Shown one piece after another: positions 46,289 to 58,170 of a stretch of DNA of 64,000 nucleotides (positions within the stretch are counted from its first letter, which is position 1; every line of letters starts with the position of its first letter). The notes under the pieces were generated by a model. It saw only the letters and a list, made by a program, of their open reading frames with translations, ran no database searches and was not told the origin of the DNA. The stretch is from Chrysemys picta bellii (Eukaryota > Chordata > Testudines > Emydidae), in the NCBI RefSeq assembly GCF_011386835.1, contig NW_027052949.1:26001-90000 (forward strand), written 5' to 3'. A program made the translations under genes and the position numbers.

Positions 46289-48489
46289 TCAGCGGCGCCG
46301 TCTCCCAAGGAGGATGGGCTCCTCCTGCCGGACCCAGCACACGTCTGTTGGCTTAACCAGGATGAGGGAAGACCTGCACTCCCCACTCTTACAGAACCCT
46401 GCCCAGTAGATGAAGCCTTTCCCATTGAGCAGGACGTTCTGACACTTGTCGTACCACCAGCCTCCATAGCTACTTGCGCAATTCCCACTGGACTGGTCCT
46501 GATCCTTGTCAGTCGTGCTGAACTTCATGTTGTCGTGTATGCCCCCCAGGCCGGAGTGGTAGGTGGTGAGATAGTCCTCGCCGTCCCCAGAGTACCTGCC
46601 CAGTCTCAGCGGGTACCCACTGGGCTCATCCTCGACACTGAAGATGTCGTACTCTGCGTAGCGGGTGTTGTTGGATTTGTCCTCCACCACAAAGCGGACC
46701 TTGTAGATGTTCTGCCGCGTGAGCAGGGACAGGTACTCGTTGCCCAGCCAGTAATCCTGCTGCACGTTCCCAAAGCCGTACTTGTAGGTGCTCCAGGACT
46801 CCTTCCAGGTGATCTCTGTGTTGTAAGAATTTCTCTGCACAACGGTCCAGCCTTTGCCTTCGGTGTCCATGTCACACCACACCACTCGAGGGGGAGAGCC
46901 TGCCGGCTGGATGACATGGACCCCGCTGGGGCTGTCCCTGGGGATGTTGCTGCAGTCTTTGGGGAACCCTGAAATGCCACGAACATCAGGTTAAGGGGGC
47001 GGGGGGGAGGGGAGGGAGAGAGAGAGAGCGCGCGCTAGCTAGCTCAATCAAATCAGCCTGGGGTAACTGGAGGCTGGGTTTTTAGAGGCAGGTCCTGTGT
47101 ATTTCACAATACTACAGCCACACAATCCGCCCCGGCCATTCCTGGCCACAGAATCCGGCTCCAGATCTTACACTTTCATTTTACCAATAAAATAAAATAA
47201 GAATAGTTTCTTGCTCTGCTGGTTTTGAAGAAACCTTGAAGAGATGAATCAAGTGTAAACCAAGGCTCTGTATCCTTCCTGAGTCCGTACTGCTGAAGAA
47301 ATCATTTGGCGAGGGTGGGGGAGACGCTGCCAGATCCATCTCAGCGAATGTCAATTATGAAACCCATCAGTGACAATTTAAATGGGAGTTTTCAAAGAGC
47401 CTAAGGGAGTTTGACACCCGACTGTGATTGGAATTCAGTGGGATTTAGGCACCCAACTCCCTGTGGTGCCTTTGAAAATTCCAGACATCCTATCGAGGGG
47501 CTTGTCTTTGGGGCGGAAATTGTCCTGAACTATCCTGGTAGAATGAAAGCACTGTGGTTATACTGCTCCTCCCCTCCCCAGGGTCATCCCTCGAGCCTGA
47601 GCCCCCCCAGCTCCCCTACCCCCCAGACAATCCCCCTGTGTGCCCCACCCCCATAGCTGAGCCGAGGGGGAGGAGCTGCTGAGCTCTGCGGGGGCAGGGG
47701 CTCAGGGCCACCTCTGGAGCTGGTTCGGCCCCTGGCCTGCCTGGGCAAGCCCCTGAGCAGCTCCCAGAGCCGCTGGAGGTGTGGGGAGAAGGGAATGAAA
47801 ACCCCTGACAAGGAGGAACTGGCTCTCCCTGCTGCCTGGACTCTGGGGGCAAGGCTTCTAGGCATGAGCGAGAGATCCCCAGCTGTTAGCCGGGGCTAGC
47901 CCTAGTATAGGAGTTGGTGAGATGGAAGGGTAGAACTCCCAGCCAATTTGGGGGGGGGTGCCTGGTTCCCACACGCTGCCCTGCGGTTGGCACCAGCGCT
48001 CTTCAGTCACTGCCGGGGGCTTGGCAGCCGTTACCGGAGAAAGGGATAACGAAGCTGTGGAAAGCAAACAGCCAGTCGAGCAGCACCTCCCCCACCCCGG
48101 CTGGCCCATTCCCAGGCGCTGGAGGCCTGCGAATGGGAGTAGTGGGGTCACTAGCGCAGGCTGGCCTTGCGATCCCTTCGGAGAACTCAGCGTTCCTTGG
48201 GGCCCAGCGCTGACGGGGGGGCTGGAAGGTGCATTCAGTGGATAAGTGGATCTAGGGGTGACCCCGGCATGGGGGAGAGGAGCAGAATCAGGCCCACGAT
48301 GCCCTGATCTCGGATATGGCAGATGATAGAAGCTCTCCGACGGGTTCTCTACTCACCCCTCTCGACCTTCTTGTGGGCCAGGGCCCCGTTGCCCTGCACG
48401 GGGGCTACGCAAAGGAGCGCCATCATGGACAGCGCAGACAGGAACTGGACTGGACTGGAACCCTGCAGGGGACAGAAACCGCTGGACAT
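46289..48489 (-). CDS. Secreted fibrinogen-domain protein, two exons (FGL1-like)
   Basis: Exon 1 (48489-48357, 133 bp) and exon 2 (46968-46289, 680 bp) join at phase 1 across GTGAGT and CATTTCAG to give 270 residues. Exon 1 encodes a signal peptide (hydrophobic FLSALSMMALLCVA). A second ATG inside it has a better Kozak context. Exon 2 encodes an almost complete fibrinogen C-terminal domain: FPKDCSNIP, VVWCDMDTEGKGWTVVQR, YKYGFGNVQQDYWLGNEYL, then KFSTTDKDQDQSSGNCA and GGWWYDKC. DKDQD matches the usual calcium-binding position. The usual C-terminus is replaced by SLILVKPTDVCW and a basic RRR end. Such proteins act outside the cell as lectin-like or signalling ligands. There is no collagen or coiled-coil region, so it is not a typical ficolin. 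It is nearest to FGL1-like proteins in my judgement. Confidence 0.85.
46989..48350. other. Intron of the fibrinogen-domain gene
   Basis: Contains a GAGA/GCGC microsatellite (about 47007-47040), a sauropsid repeat with GGGATTTAGGCACCCAACTC (about 47390-47485) and otherwise unassigned sequence. Confidence 0.5.
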
Positions 48490-48513
48490 GAGACCAGGAG
48501 AGAGTTTCACAAG

Positions 48514-48556
48514 TGCCTAAATCCCACTAGAAGTCACTGGGATTTAGGCACTTAAG
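48514..48556. repeat. Short inverted repeat
   Basis: AAGTGCCTAAATCCCA faces TGGGATTTAGGCACTT across 11 bp. It is the same motif as the repeat near 47440 and is probably a scrap of that interspersed family, just upstream of the fibrinogen-domain gene. Confidence 0.7.
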
Positions 48557-49771
48557 TGACTTAGCCACTCTTGAAAATGTTACCCTTAGACGCTAAGGCC
48601 AGAGTTTTCAGAGGGCTCAACTACTGGGCCAGATTTTCAGAAGAGCTCAGCTCCCAGGTAGGCACCGCAGGGCATGGCTGGATGTTCAAAGGGGCTCAGC
48701 ATGGGGGGGGGGCAAGTCTCTGGAGATGGGGTGAAGCCCACCATTCACCTCTCCCCCTGCCCGGCCACTGTCTCCATCTCTGCAGCCGGCCCGATTAGCA
48801 CACAGCGGGGACCCAGCTGCATGGTAAAAACCATTCAAAGATTGCGGCTCCGATGTCCTGGCTCCCGGGTCCCGGGCGGGTCAGGGCCGGCTGGAGCGCT
48901 CCCTGTGGTGGGGAAGGAGCTGCCTCCTCTCTCCCCGCGCTGCACCGCTGCAAGGGGAGTGCTGCTCGGAGCAACCCCCTCTGTCCCAGCTCCCCCCGTC
49001 CACAGTCACTACCACCAGCCGGAGGGCAGTGCCCGCTCACCCACACAGAGACAGCAGCTGGGCAGCCTCCGGCAGGGCTCTGCCCCCCTCAGATGAGCGC
49101 CAGGTGAGAGGGGCCCAGGGCACAGAGCTGCTGTGTGCCCCACGCCAGGCATGCTGCCCCCTGCACTGCAGCCCAGCAGCCCAGAGGGGGACACGCTGCT
49201 GACACTGCAGCTGTTCTGTGGGCCCAGCTCAGGCCAGGCTTAAAGTGGGCAGAGTCGCCAGGGGCCACAGTCCTGGCCAAAAAGAGTTCAAAATGGAGCC
49301 GGGTCGCTGAGGGGTGCACTGTAAGCGCTGCCCTAGCAAGGGCATGGCCACTTATTTCAGCCGGGATTAACATAGACACCCCTCCCCCCCGCCCCACACA
49401 TGCTTTTCCCAGGCCACCTTCAGCACTCAGCGCAGGGATTCACAATGACCTTGCCGGGATCAGCAGCCCAGAGCAATCCAGACTCTTGGACAGAAACCGG
49501 CTCATTCACCCCCCGCCCCCCCCCCCCCCAGGTATATCTATCCCGGCCCTGGTATTACATCTTGTGTAGCTACAGCCCACAGAACGCAGAGCACGGCATA
49601 TGCAGCCCCCAATGCGAAATAGGTTGAGAACCCTACAGCAGAGGCTCACGTGTGAAGCTCCAGAGGTCCCAAGTTTGATTACAGCTGCTGCCGGCCCATG
49701 ACAGTTGCAAAATGGCAGCTTTTTGTGGGGTGAGGCGGGTTGGGGCGGGGTGTGTGTGTATGTGTCAAACC

Positions 49772-50735
49772 AGAACAGGCTAAAGCCGCACTGTCCTCCC
49801 TTTTGGACTACATGGGACCCCAGCTACCTTTCAGCGCCTCATGGATAAGCTACTACACCCCCATAATCATTATGCTGCTGCCTACCTGGACGATGTGGTC
49901 ATTCATACCCCAGACTGGGAAACCCACCTCGAAGGTGGAGGCAGTCCTCAATACCTTCAGGCGAGCTGGCCTTACAGCTAACCCTGCTAAGTGTGCTGTA
50001 GGGTTTACGGAGGCCAAATATCTTGGCTACATTGTGGGAAAAGGTTTGGTAAAACCCCAACTGAACAAGTTAGAGGCCATCCAAAATTGGCCCCGACCAC
50101 AATGCAAGAAACAAGTCCGGGCATTCCTAGGTGTGGTGGGGTATTACCGATGATTTAGCCCCAACTTTGCCACAAGGGCAAGCCCCCTGACAGACCTACT
50201 GAAAGCCCACGGACCTGATCTGGTGAGATGGTCTGACGGAGCAGAGAGAGCGTTCACAGACCTACAGACTGCCCTCTGCAGTAACCCCGTACTGATAGCC
50301 CCAGATTTTACCAAGGAATTTATCCTGCAGACGGATACATCGGAAGTAGGGTTAGGGGCCGTTCTATCACAGATGGTTGGGGAAGAGGAACATCCAGTTC
50401 TCTACCTCAGTAGGAAACTCCTTCCGAGGGAACAAAAATATGCTGTGGTGGAGAGAGAGTACCTCGCTGTAAAATGGGCCATGGAAACGTTGCGCTACTA
50501 CCTGCTCGGGCGCAGATTTGTCCTCGTGACCGACCATGCCCCTCTTCAATGGATGCAACGGAACAAGGAGAAGAACACTAGGGTGACCAGGTGGTTCTTA
50601 TCCCTCCAACCTTTCCAGTTCCGTGTGCAACACAGAGCAGGGAGCCATCACGGTAATGCCGATGGCTTGTCACGTGTGCACTGTCTGGCGTCCCAAGCTG
50701 CCCAACCCCTTGGTGTTGAGCAGGGGGGAGGGATA
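49772..50735 (+). pseudogene. Ty3/Gypsy-type pol remnant (reverse transcriptase and RNase H)
   Basis: The YLDD catalytic motif of reverse transcriptase is at 49883-49894, in a different frame from the following PAKCAVGFTEAKYLGYIVGK segment, so a frameshift lies near 49920. A TGA follows VRAFLGVVGYYR at about 50151. The frame from 50223 carries an intact RNase H pattern: LQTDTSEVGLGAVLSQ, EREYLAVKWA, VTDHAPLQW and GNADGLSR. The order is that of Gypsy elements. There is no integrase; a polypurine tract and an LTR follow directly, so the element is internally deleted and dead. Confidence 0.85.
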
Positions 50736-51063
50736 TGTGACAGACCCAGACAAGTGGGGTACAGAAGCCTTGTAGAAGGCAAATATACTGGCCATTGGAT
50801 GAATAGTTTTCTGTTCTCTGAGTGACCAGAGCAGGGGCTGCACTAGAACAAGCAGGAACTTTCTTGAACCAATTTAAGGCAGGCAGGCTAATTAGGACAC
50901 CTGGAGTCAATTAAGAAGAACCTGCTAGACTCAATTAAGGCAGGCTAATCAGGGCACCTGGGTTTAAAAAGGAGCTCACTTCAGTTTGTGGTGGTGTGTA
51001 TGAGGATCTGGGAGCAAGAGGCACTAGGAGCTGAGAGTGAGAAGGCGTACTGCTGGGAGATCC
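50736..51063 (+). repeat. 3' LTR of the Gypsy element, truncated
   Basis: Starts TGTGACAGACCCAG directly after the purine tract CAGGGGGGAGGGA. It contains GGGTTTAAAAAGGAGC, a promoter-like stretch. Its 3' part appears replaced near 51064 by another LTR fragment. Confidence 0.7.
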
Positions 51064-51394
51064 TTTTTTAAGAACATTATTGGATTTCTGTGTTTTAAGA
51101 GGTCTGTGCATGTTTTTCAGTTAGCTGGTGGCAGCAGCTGATTTCTTTTCCTTTTTTCAGTTCTTCCCCAGACGGGGGGGGAAGAGTTCGGGGGTACCCC
51201 ACAGGAAGGAATTCCCAAGTGCGCCTTCCTGGGCTCTCAAAGGGGTGGCAGCATTTACCAATCCACGGCCAGGAGGATCTGTAACCTTGGGAGTTTAATA
51301 CAAGCCTGGAGTGGCCAGTATTAATTTTTAGAGTCCTTGTGGACCCTCCCCCCTTCTGCACTCGAAGTGCCAGCGTGGTGAATCAGCCTTGACA
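51064..51394 (+). repeat. Retroviral LTR fragment
   Basis: Begins within a T-rich segment and ends GAATCAGCCTTGACA, an LTR-like CA end. It contains GGGGGTACCCCACAGGAAGG, and I think it is a different family from the preceding Gypsy LTR. Confidence 0.45.
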
Positions 51395-52220
51395 GCATCC
51401 CAGCTGGGGAAGTTTCCCATTAGCCTGGCTCCCCAGACCCGGAGATTCCGGCCCAGGGCAGTATGCAAAGCCCAGTGATACTAAAGCCCACAGTGACTGT
51501 CCTGCAGCACGGGGCAAACGCCTCAGGCCCCAGAGCCTTGGTACCTCCTCTGCCCCCAAGAGGAGACTAACGAAAAATAGTTCCCCCAAATGAGGTAAAC
51601 AGCCCCATGACTTGCAAAAGCAAAGAAAATACAGGAGTTGGGGCACCATCCCCTTGTGCTTAGATCAGGGGGCTGGAGCCAGGACTCCTGGGTTCTAGCC
51701 CTATATTTGCTGCTTCCAGGGCAAATCATTGGCCTCTCTCTGTGCCCCTCTCCCCAGCCACAGACTGGGGGCAGTGAGGCTGTAGGAGTGCCAGGGGTTG
51801 TTGTGGGGTCACTCCCCGCAAAGGGAGAGGGGCGGGAAGGGGTTAATTCATGAAATCCAGAAAGTGATTAAAGTTCCCAGCCGGACAGACAAGTCCCCGA
51901 GCTCCAGGAAGGGGTCTCGGGCCTGGGGGCTGCAGGTCCGACTAGAGCTAAGGGCGCTGCTGGGACACTGTGTGTAGTGGGGGGCTGAGAGCCCCTGACC
52001 CGAACTGTGACCCCTTCCCCTAGTGCCACCGCCCCCAGCCCGGGGGTGCGGCCCCCCGAGTTCCAGCCTCGGAACACACGGACCAGCTGACCCCAGAGAG
52101 GCGGGGCCAGAGCCCGGCCGAGCTAATGGCGGCTCCGCCCATTACAGCCCCGGGGCCCAGGTCTCATCCCCCCCCCGGCTCAGACATTCGGTTCCCCTTC
52201 GCCAGCCGGCCCAGCGACCG
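51395..52220. other. No gene recognised
   Basis: Unique sequence leading into the GC-rich promoter region. No exon supported. Confidence 0.3.
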
Positions 52221-52423
52221 GTGACGGAGGAGGGGCTGCGCGCCGCTATTGGCGGGATGGTCCCCTCTCAGCCAATCCCTGCAGACCGGAGGCGGGGCTG
52301 CGCGCCGCTATTGGCTGGATGTTCCCCTCTCAGCCAATCCCTGCAGACACGGCCAGTAGCTGGGAGCTGGAGTCCGGTCTCAGCGCCCCGCGGGGTTCTC
52401 GGGTTGTGGTGCCGAGACCGGGC
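52221..52423 (+). promoter_or_regulatory. MHC class I-like promoter with duplicated 62-bp unit
   Basis: TGACGGAG (52223-52230) resembles an X2 box, and CTATTGGC (about 52247-52254) resembles a Y box at about 16-20 bp spacing, as in the class I SXY module. A 62-bp unit (52226-52287) containing ATTGG and CCAAT motifs is repeated in tandem (52288-52349) with few changes. GC boxes (GGGGCTG, GGCGGGGC) are present and no TATA box is evident. It ends at the ATG of the signal-peptide exon. Confidence 0.6.
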
Positions 52424-52484
52424 ATGGCCCTGGCGCTGCGCCTGCTGCTGCTGGGGGCTGTAGCCCTGCCGGGGGGCCACTGCC
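52424..52484 (+). CDS. MHC class I-like gene, exon 1 (signal peptide)
   Basis: Encodes MALALRLLLLGAVALPGGHC plus one base, then GTGAGTATC. Length, leucine-rich core and phase 1 donor are those of MHC class I leader exons. The promoter-like context supports it. I connect it to the alpha-1 exon at 59136 because phase and strand agree and no other leader exon was found, but the 6.65-kb intron is long and the link is inferred. Confidence 0.72.
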
Positions 52485-52504
52485 GTGAGTATCGGGGGGA
52501 GACC

Positions 52505-52915
52505 CCGGGGAGGGGGGAGCTGGGTGTGGGGGGGCAGCCGGGCTGGGGGGCGCAGGGAGGGGAGAGCTGGGTGTCGGGGGGCAGCCGGGCTGGGGGGCGC
52601 AGGGAGGGGGGAGCTGGGTGTGGGGGGGCAGCCGGGCCGAGGGGGTGCAGGGAGGGGGGAGCTGGGTGTGGGGGGGCAGCCGGGCCGAGGGGGTGCAGGG
52701 AGGGGGGAGCTGGGTGTCGGGGGGCAGTCGGGCAGGGGGGGCAGGGAGGGGGGAGCTGGGTGTCGGGGGGCAGTCGGGCTGGGGGGCGCAGGGAGGGGGG
52801 AGCTGGGTGTCGGGGGGGCAGCCGGGCTGGGGGGCGCAGGGAGGGGGGAGCTGGGTGTTGGGGGGCAGTCGGGCTGGGGGGCGCAGGGAGGGGGGAGCTG
52901 GGTGTGGGGGGGCCG
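52505..52915 (+). repeat. G-rich minisatellite in intron 1, about 47-bp units
   Basis: About 8-9 units built on GGGAGCTGGGTGTGGGGG, GCAGCCGGGC and TGGGGGGCGCAGGGAG, right behind the splice donor. Dense G runs could form quadruplexes. The glycine-rich ORFs over it are an effect of the repeat. Confidence 0.93.
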
Positions 52916-52929
52916 TTCTGGGCTCTGCG

Positions 52930-54042
52930 TTCAGAGGTGTCAGGATAACCACACCGCTCCCCCCAGCACTGAGCGGTCACTGACATGGAACGGTGACGTT
53001 GCTATAGTGACTGGGGGGTCCTGGCCCCCTTGTGCCAGGTGCTGCCAGGGTCACTGCTGGGACACTGTGTGTAGTGGGGTGCTGAGAGCCACTGAACTGT
53101 AACCCCTTCATCTAATGCCAACCTCACCCAGCCAGGGGGTGAGGCTTCGTTGGGGCCAGAGCACCCATGGGTGCTGCACACGCTGACAAGCCCGTCGCAG
53201 CCCCGTGAGGTGCTCAGACTGGGAAATCCCCGGGTCCAGGCGCTGCCCAGGGTGTTTCATTCCCCGCGTCTCAGGGCAGGGCGGAGCTTTCAGACACGAT
53301 TCTTCCTGTTTGCAGAGCTCAGGTTGAGGGAGAGGGAGTAAATTAGCGCCCCCCCTCCCCCCCCCATAGACCAGGGTTAAATGAAGGGAAAAGGCTTCTT
53401 GGATCTCTGACCTTTCATGGCTCCCAGAAGATTCTTCACGCTGGGTTTCACCCCAGTGCCTGGAACTCCTGAGTGTGGTTTGTCCTTGGCTACGTACGGC
53501 TAAGTTGTGTCAGCACCAGTCCAGTTGTACTCCCAGTCAGCAATGGCAATGGGTCGTATCTGTAGTGGAAGCAGGTCATTAGAGGTGTCCTCCTAGAGAG
53601 GAGATGTTAACTCCCCTCTGTCTCTGGTGGTGTTTTAGCACCCCAGGGCGAGGGGAGAGTCTAGAACCCTGGATCTGTGATTAATCAGGTCTTAGTTTGG
53701 GTGCGAGCTCCCGTTGCAGAGCACAGAACAGCTGCTGCGTTTGTACTGTTAGGATCTCCCGTAGCTGCCGGATAAAGAGCTTCCGGATCCCAGTAGGATG
53801 GGGTGAGGAGAGGGGAAGGCACATCCTGCTTTTCCTGGCATGGACTTGAATTTCCCTTGTTCTCCATGAGGCAGCAGCTCAGACGCTGGGCAGCTCAGCA
53901 GCCCGTATTGATGAGGGTGCAGGGTGGATTTGGGGTTTGTTTAAAATGGCTTAAGGCACATTGGTGCCCTTGTGACACCTCAGTAACAGGTGTGGTTTGA
54001 CCTAAACAGGGTTAGGCCCCAGTGCAGCCTGGCCCTACTGGG
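52930..54042. other. Intron sequence, nothing recognised
   Basis: No repeat or exon identified with confidence. Confidence 0.35.
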
Positions 54043-54078
54043 TCATAGAATCATAGAAGATAAGGGTTGGAAGAGGGG
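54043..54078 (-). mobile_element. CR1 3' end scrap, reverse orientation
   Basis: TCATAGAATCATAGAAGATA followed by AGGGTTGGAAGAGG is the reverse complement of a CR1 terminus. Confidence 0.7.
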
Positions 54079-57000
54079 AAAAGGACCCTGCCCAACTTAC
54101 TTGGGGTTCGCAAGAAGGCTGGCTAACCTAGTGAGGAGGGCTTTAAACTAGGTTCGTTGGCCGGGCGGAGGGGGGTAAGGAGACCAAAGCCCTGAGGGAA
54201 GTGGGATACCAGGAGGAAGCACGAGCAGGAGAGCACAAGAGAGGAGGACTCGTGCTTCACACTGAGAAAGCAGGACGATCAGCGAGTTATCTTAAGTGCC
54301 TATACACAAATGCAAGAAGCCTGGGAGACAGGCAGGGAGAACTGGAAGTCCTGGCACAGTCAAGGAATTATGATGTGATTGGAATAACAGAGACTTGGTG
54401 GGATAACTCACATGATTGGAGCACTGTCATGGATATAAACTGTTCAGGAAGGACAGGCAGGGCAGAAAAGGTGGGGGAGTTGCATTGTATGTAAGAGAGC
54501 AGTATGACTGCTCAGAGCTCCAGTATGAAACTGCAGATAAACCTGAGAGTCTCTGGATTCAGTTTAGAAGTGTGAGCAACAAGGGTGATGTCATGGTGGG
54601 AGTCTGCTATAGACCACCAGACCAGGGGGATGAGGTGGATGAGGCTTTCTTCAGGCAACTACCAGAAGGTACTAGATCACAGGCCCTGGTTCTCATGTGG
54701 GACTTCAGTCACCCCGATATCTGCTGGGAGAGCAATACAGCAGTGCACAGACAATCCAGGAAGTTTTTGGAAAGTGTAGGGGACAATTTCCTGGTGCAAG
54801 TGCTGGAGGAACCAATTAGGGGCAGAGCTCTTCTTGACCTGCTGCTCACAAACAGGGAAGAATTAGTAGGGGAAGCAAAAGTGGATGGGAACCTGGGAGA
54901 AGTGACTATGAGATGGTCGAGTTCAGGATCCTGACACAAGGAAGAAAGGAGAGCAGCAGAATACGGACCCTGAACTTCAGAAAAGCAGACTTTGACTCCT
55001 TCAGGGAAGTAATGGGCAAGGTCCCCTGGGAGACTAACATGAAGGGGAAAGGAATCCAGGAGAGCTGGCTATATTTTAAAGAATCCTTTATTGAGGTTGC
55101 AGGAGCAAACCATCCCGATGTGCAGAAAGAATAGCAAATATGGCAGGCGACCAACTTGGCTTAACAGTGAAATCCTTGCTGATCTTAAACACAAAAAAGA
55201 AGCTTACAAGAAGTGGAAGATTGGACAAATGACCAGGGAGGAGTATAAAAATATTGCTCAGGCATGCAGGAGTGAAATCAGGAAGGCCAAATCACACTTG
55301 GAGTTGCAGATAGCAAGGGATGTTAAGAGTAACAAGAAGGGTTTTTTTTACAGCTATGTTAGCAACAAGAAGAAGGTCAAGGAAAGTGTGGGCCCCTTAC
55401 TGAATGGGGAGGCAACCTAGTGACAGAGGATGTGGAAAAAGCTAATGTACTCAATACTTTTTTTGCCTCTGTTTTCACGAACAAGGTCAGCTCCCAGACT
55501 ACTGCACCAGGTAGCACGGTATGGGGAGGAGGTGATCAGCCCTCTGTGGAGAAAGAAGTGGTTCAGGACTATTTATAAAAGCTGGACGAGCACAAGTCCA
55601 TGGGGCCGGATGCACCGCATCCGAGGATGTTAAATGAGTTGGCTGATGTGATTGCAGAGCCATTGGCCATGATCTTTGAAAAATCATGGCAATCAGGGGA
55701 GGTCCCGGATGATTGGAAAAAAGCTAATGTAGTGCCCATCTTTTAAAAAGGGAAGAAGGAAGATCCGGGGAACTACAGGCCAATCAGCCACACCTCAGTC
55801 CCTGGAAAAATCATGGAGCAGGTCCCTCAAGGAGTCAATTCTGAAGCACTTGGAGGAGAGGAAAGTGATCAGGAACAGTAGCATGGATTCGCCAAGGGCA
55901 AGTCATGCCTGACTAACCTAATTGCCTTCTATGATGAGTTAACTGGCTCTGTGGATGAGGGGAAAGCAGTGGACATGTTATTCTTTGACTTTAGGAAAGC
56001 TTTTCATACAGTCTCCCACAGTATTCTTGCCAGCAAGTGAAAGAAGTATGGGCTGGATGAATGGACTGTAAGGTGAATAGAAAGCTGGCTAGATCATCGG
56101 GCTCAACAGTGATCAATGGCTCCATGTCTAGTTAGCGGCCAGTATCAAGCGGAGTGCCCCAAGTGTCGGTCCTGGGGCCGGTTTTGTTCAACATCTTCAT
56201 TAATGATCTGGAGGATGGCATGGATTGCACCCTCAGCAAGTTTGCAGATGACACTAAACTGGGAGGAGTGGTAGATACGCTGGAGGTAGGAATAGGATAC
56301 AGAGGGACCTTGACAAATTAGAGGATTGGGCCAAAGGAAATCTAATGAGGTTCAGCAAAGACAAGTGCAGAGTCCTGCACTTAGGACGGAAGAATCCCAT
56401 GCACTGCTACAGACTAGGGACCGATTTCCTACGCAGCAGTTCTGGGAAAAGGACCTAGGTGTTACAGTGGATGAGAAACTGGATATGAATCAACAGTGTG
56501 CCCTTGTTAGCTTTTTTGGCAACATCCTTTTGGGTTGTATAAGTAGGAGCATTGCCAGCAGATCGTGGGACATGATCAGTCCCCTCTATTCGGCATTGGT
56601 GAGGCCTCATCTGGAGTACTGTGCCCATTTTGGGGCCCCACATTATAAGAAGAATGTGGAAAAATTGGAGAGAGTCCAACGGAGGCCAACAAAAATGATA
56701 AGGGGGCTGGAGTACATGACTTATGAGGAGAGGCTAAGGGAACTGGGCTTATTTAGTCTGCAGAAGAGAAGAATGGGGGGGATTTGATAGCTGCTTTCAA
56801 CTACCTGAAAGGGGGTTCCAAAGAGGATGGATCTAGACTGTTCTCAGTGGTAGCAGATGACCAAACAAGGAGCAATGGTCTCAAGTTGCAGTGGGGGAGG
56901 TCTTGTTTGGATATTAGGAAAAACTTTTTCACTAGTAGGGTGGTAAAGCACTGGAATGGGTTACCTGGGGAGCTGGTGGAATCTCCGTCCTTAGAAGGTT

Positions 57001-57132
57001 TTTAAGGCCGTTCTTGACAAATCCCTGGCTGGGATGATTTAGTTGGTGTTGGTTCTTCTTTCAGCAGGGCATTGGACTAGATGACCTCCCAGGTCTCCTC
57101 AAACCCTAATCTTCTATGATTCTATGATCTTA
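54079..57132 (+). mobile_element. Long CR1 LINE, inactive
   Basis: About 3.05 kb. A 5' segment (GGCTTTAAACTAGGTTCG) is followed by endonuclease-type frames ([35 protein letters not shown]), then a broken reverse transcriptase (FFDFRKAF near 55985 and the FADD catalytic motif near 56238). It closes with LEYCAHFGAP, the GGACTAGATGACCTCC block and an ATTCTATGAT end. Many stops and frameshifts make it non-functional. It lies in sense orientation in the proposed MHC class I intron. Confidence 0.9.
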
Positions 57133-57321
57133 CAAAACTGGGTGACTGGGCAATAAAATGGTAGGTGAAATTCCGTGTGGATAAATGCAAAGTAATGCAC
57201 ATTTGAAAACATAATCCCAGTTTATACATATAAAGTGGTGGGATCTAAATTAGCTGTTACCACTCGAGAGATCTTGGAGTTATTGTGGATAGTTCTCTGA
57301 AAACATGCACTCAATGTGGAG

Positions 57322-57495
57322 TTTCAGAGGGGTAGCCATGTTAGTTTGTTTCTGCAAAAACAAAGGGGAGTCCCATGGCACCTTAAAGACTAACAAATTT
57401 ATTTGGGCATAAGTTTTCGTGGGCTGGAACCCACTTTGTCAGATGCATACACGAAAGCTTAGTCTTAAGGTACCACAGGACTCCTCGTTTTTTCA
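57322..57495 (+). mobile_element. Penelope-like tail nested in CR1
   Basis: TTTCAGAGGGGTAGCCATGT start and the CACGAAAGCTTAG-type interior are as at 60439. Flanks CAATGTG and CAATGCG look like an imperfect target-site duplication. The two halves are inverted copies of each other. Confidence 0.75.
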
Positions 57496-57796
57496 ATGCG
57501 CAGTGGCAATCAAACAAGCTAACAGAATGTTGAGAATCATTAGGCAAGTGATTGATAGTAAGACAGAAAATATCATATTGCCTCTATATAAATCCATGGT
57601 ATGCCCACATCTTGAATACTGCATGCAGATGTAATCATTCCATCAGAAAAAAGAAATATTGGAATTGGAAAAAGTACAGAAAAGGGGAACAAAAATGGTT
57701 AGGGGTATGGAATGGCTGCTACATGAGGAGAGATTAATAAGACTGGAACTTCTCAGCTTGGAAAAGAGATGACGGGGGGGTGATATAATGAAAGTC

Positions 57797-58170
57797 TATT
57801 TTTCCACAGAGGTTGCGGAAGTCATGGGATCTGTGACTTCCAGCAAACTCCATGACTTCAGAACACGGCGGCCGGAAGCTGTGCGGTCCCCCTGCCACCT
57901 GTAGCAGCCAGGAGCGGTGGGGCGGCCTCTGTGGGTTGTGGGGGAACCAACCGCTCCCAGTTGCTGTGGGTGGCAGGGGGACCCAGAGCTCTGAGTGGTC
58001 TGCAGTTGCCTAGCCCCTGTGTGTGGTTTGTGGGTCACGCAGCTGAGCTCTCCATTTTGCCATGGATATTTTTAGTAAAAGTCACGGATGGGTCACGGGC
58101 TTCCGTGAGCTTTTCTTCATTGCCCAGGACCTGTCTAGGTCTTATACTACAAATATCCATGATAAAATCA
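57797..58170. mobile_element. DNA-transposon-like fragment nested in CR1
   Basis: AAGTCATGGGATCTGTGACT at the left and AAAGTCACGGATGGGTCACG plus TCCATGATAAAATCATAG at the right resemble the inverted ends of a known sauropsid non-autonomous DNA element. A GGTGGCAGGGGG-type middle lies between. No exact duplication was found. Confidence 0.45.

Noticed and set aside
46535..46972. Plus-strand ORF over the fibrinogen exon
   Set aside because: Antisense shadow of the minus-strand fibrinogen-domain exon.
52485..53102. Glycine-rich ORFs after the class I leader exon
   Set aside because: They run over a 47-bp G-rich minisatellite behind a GT donor and have no domain.
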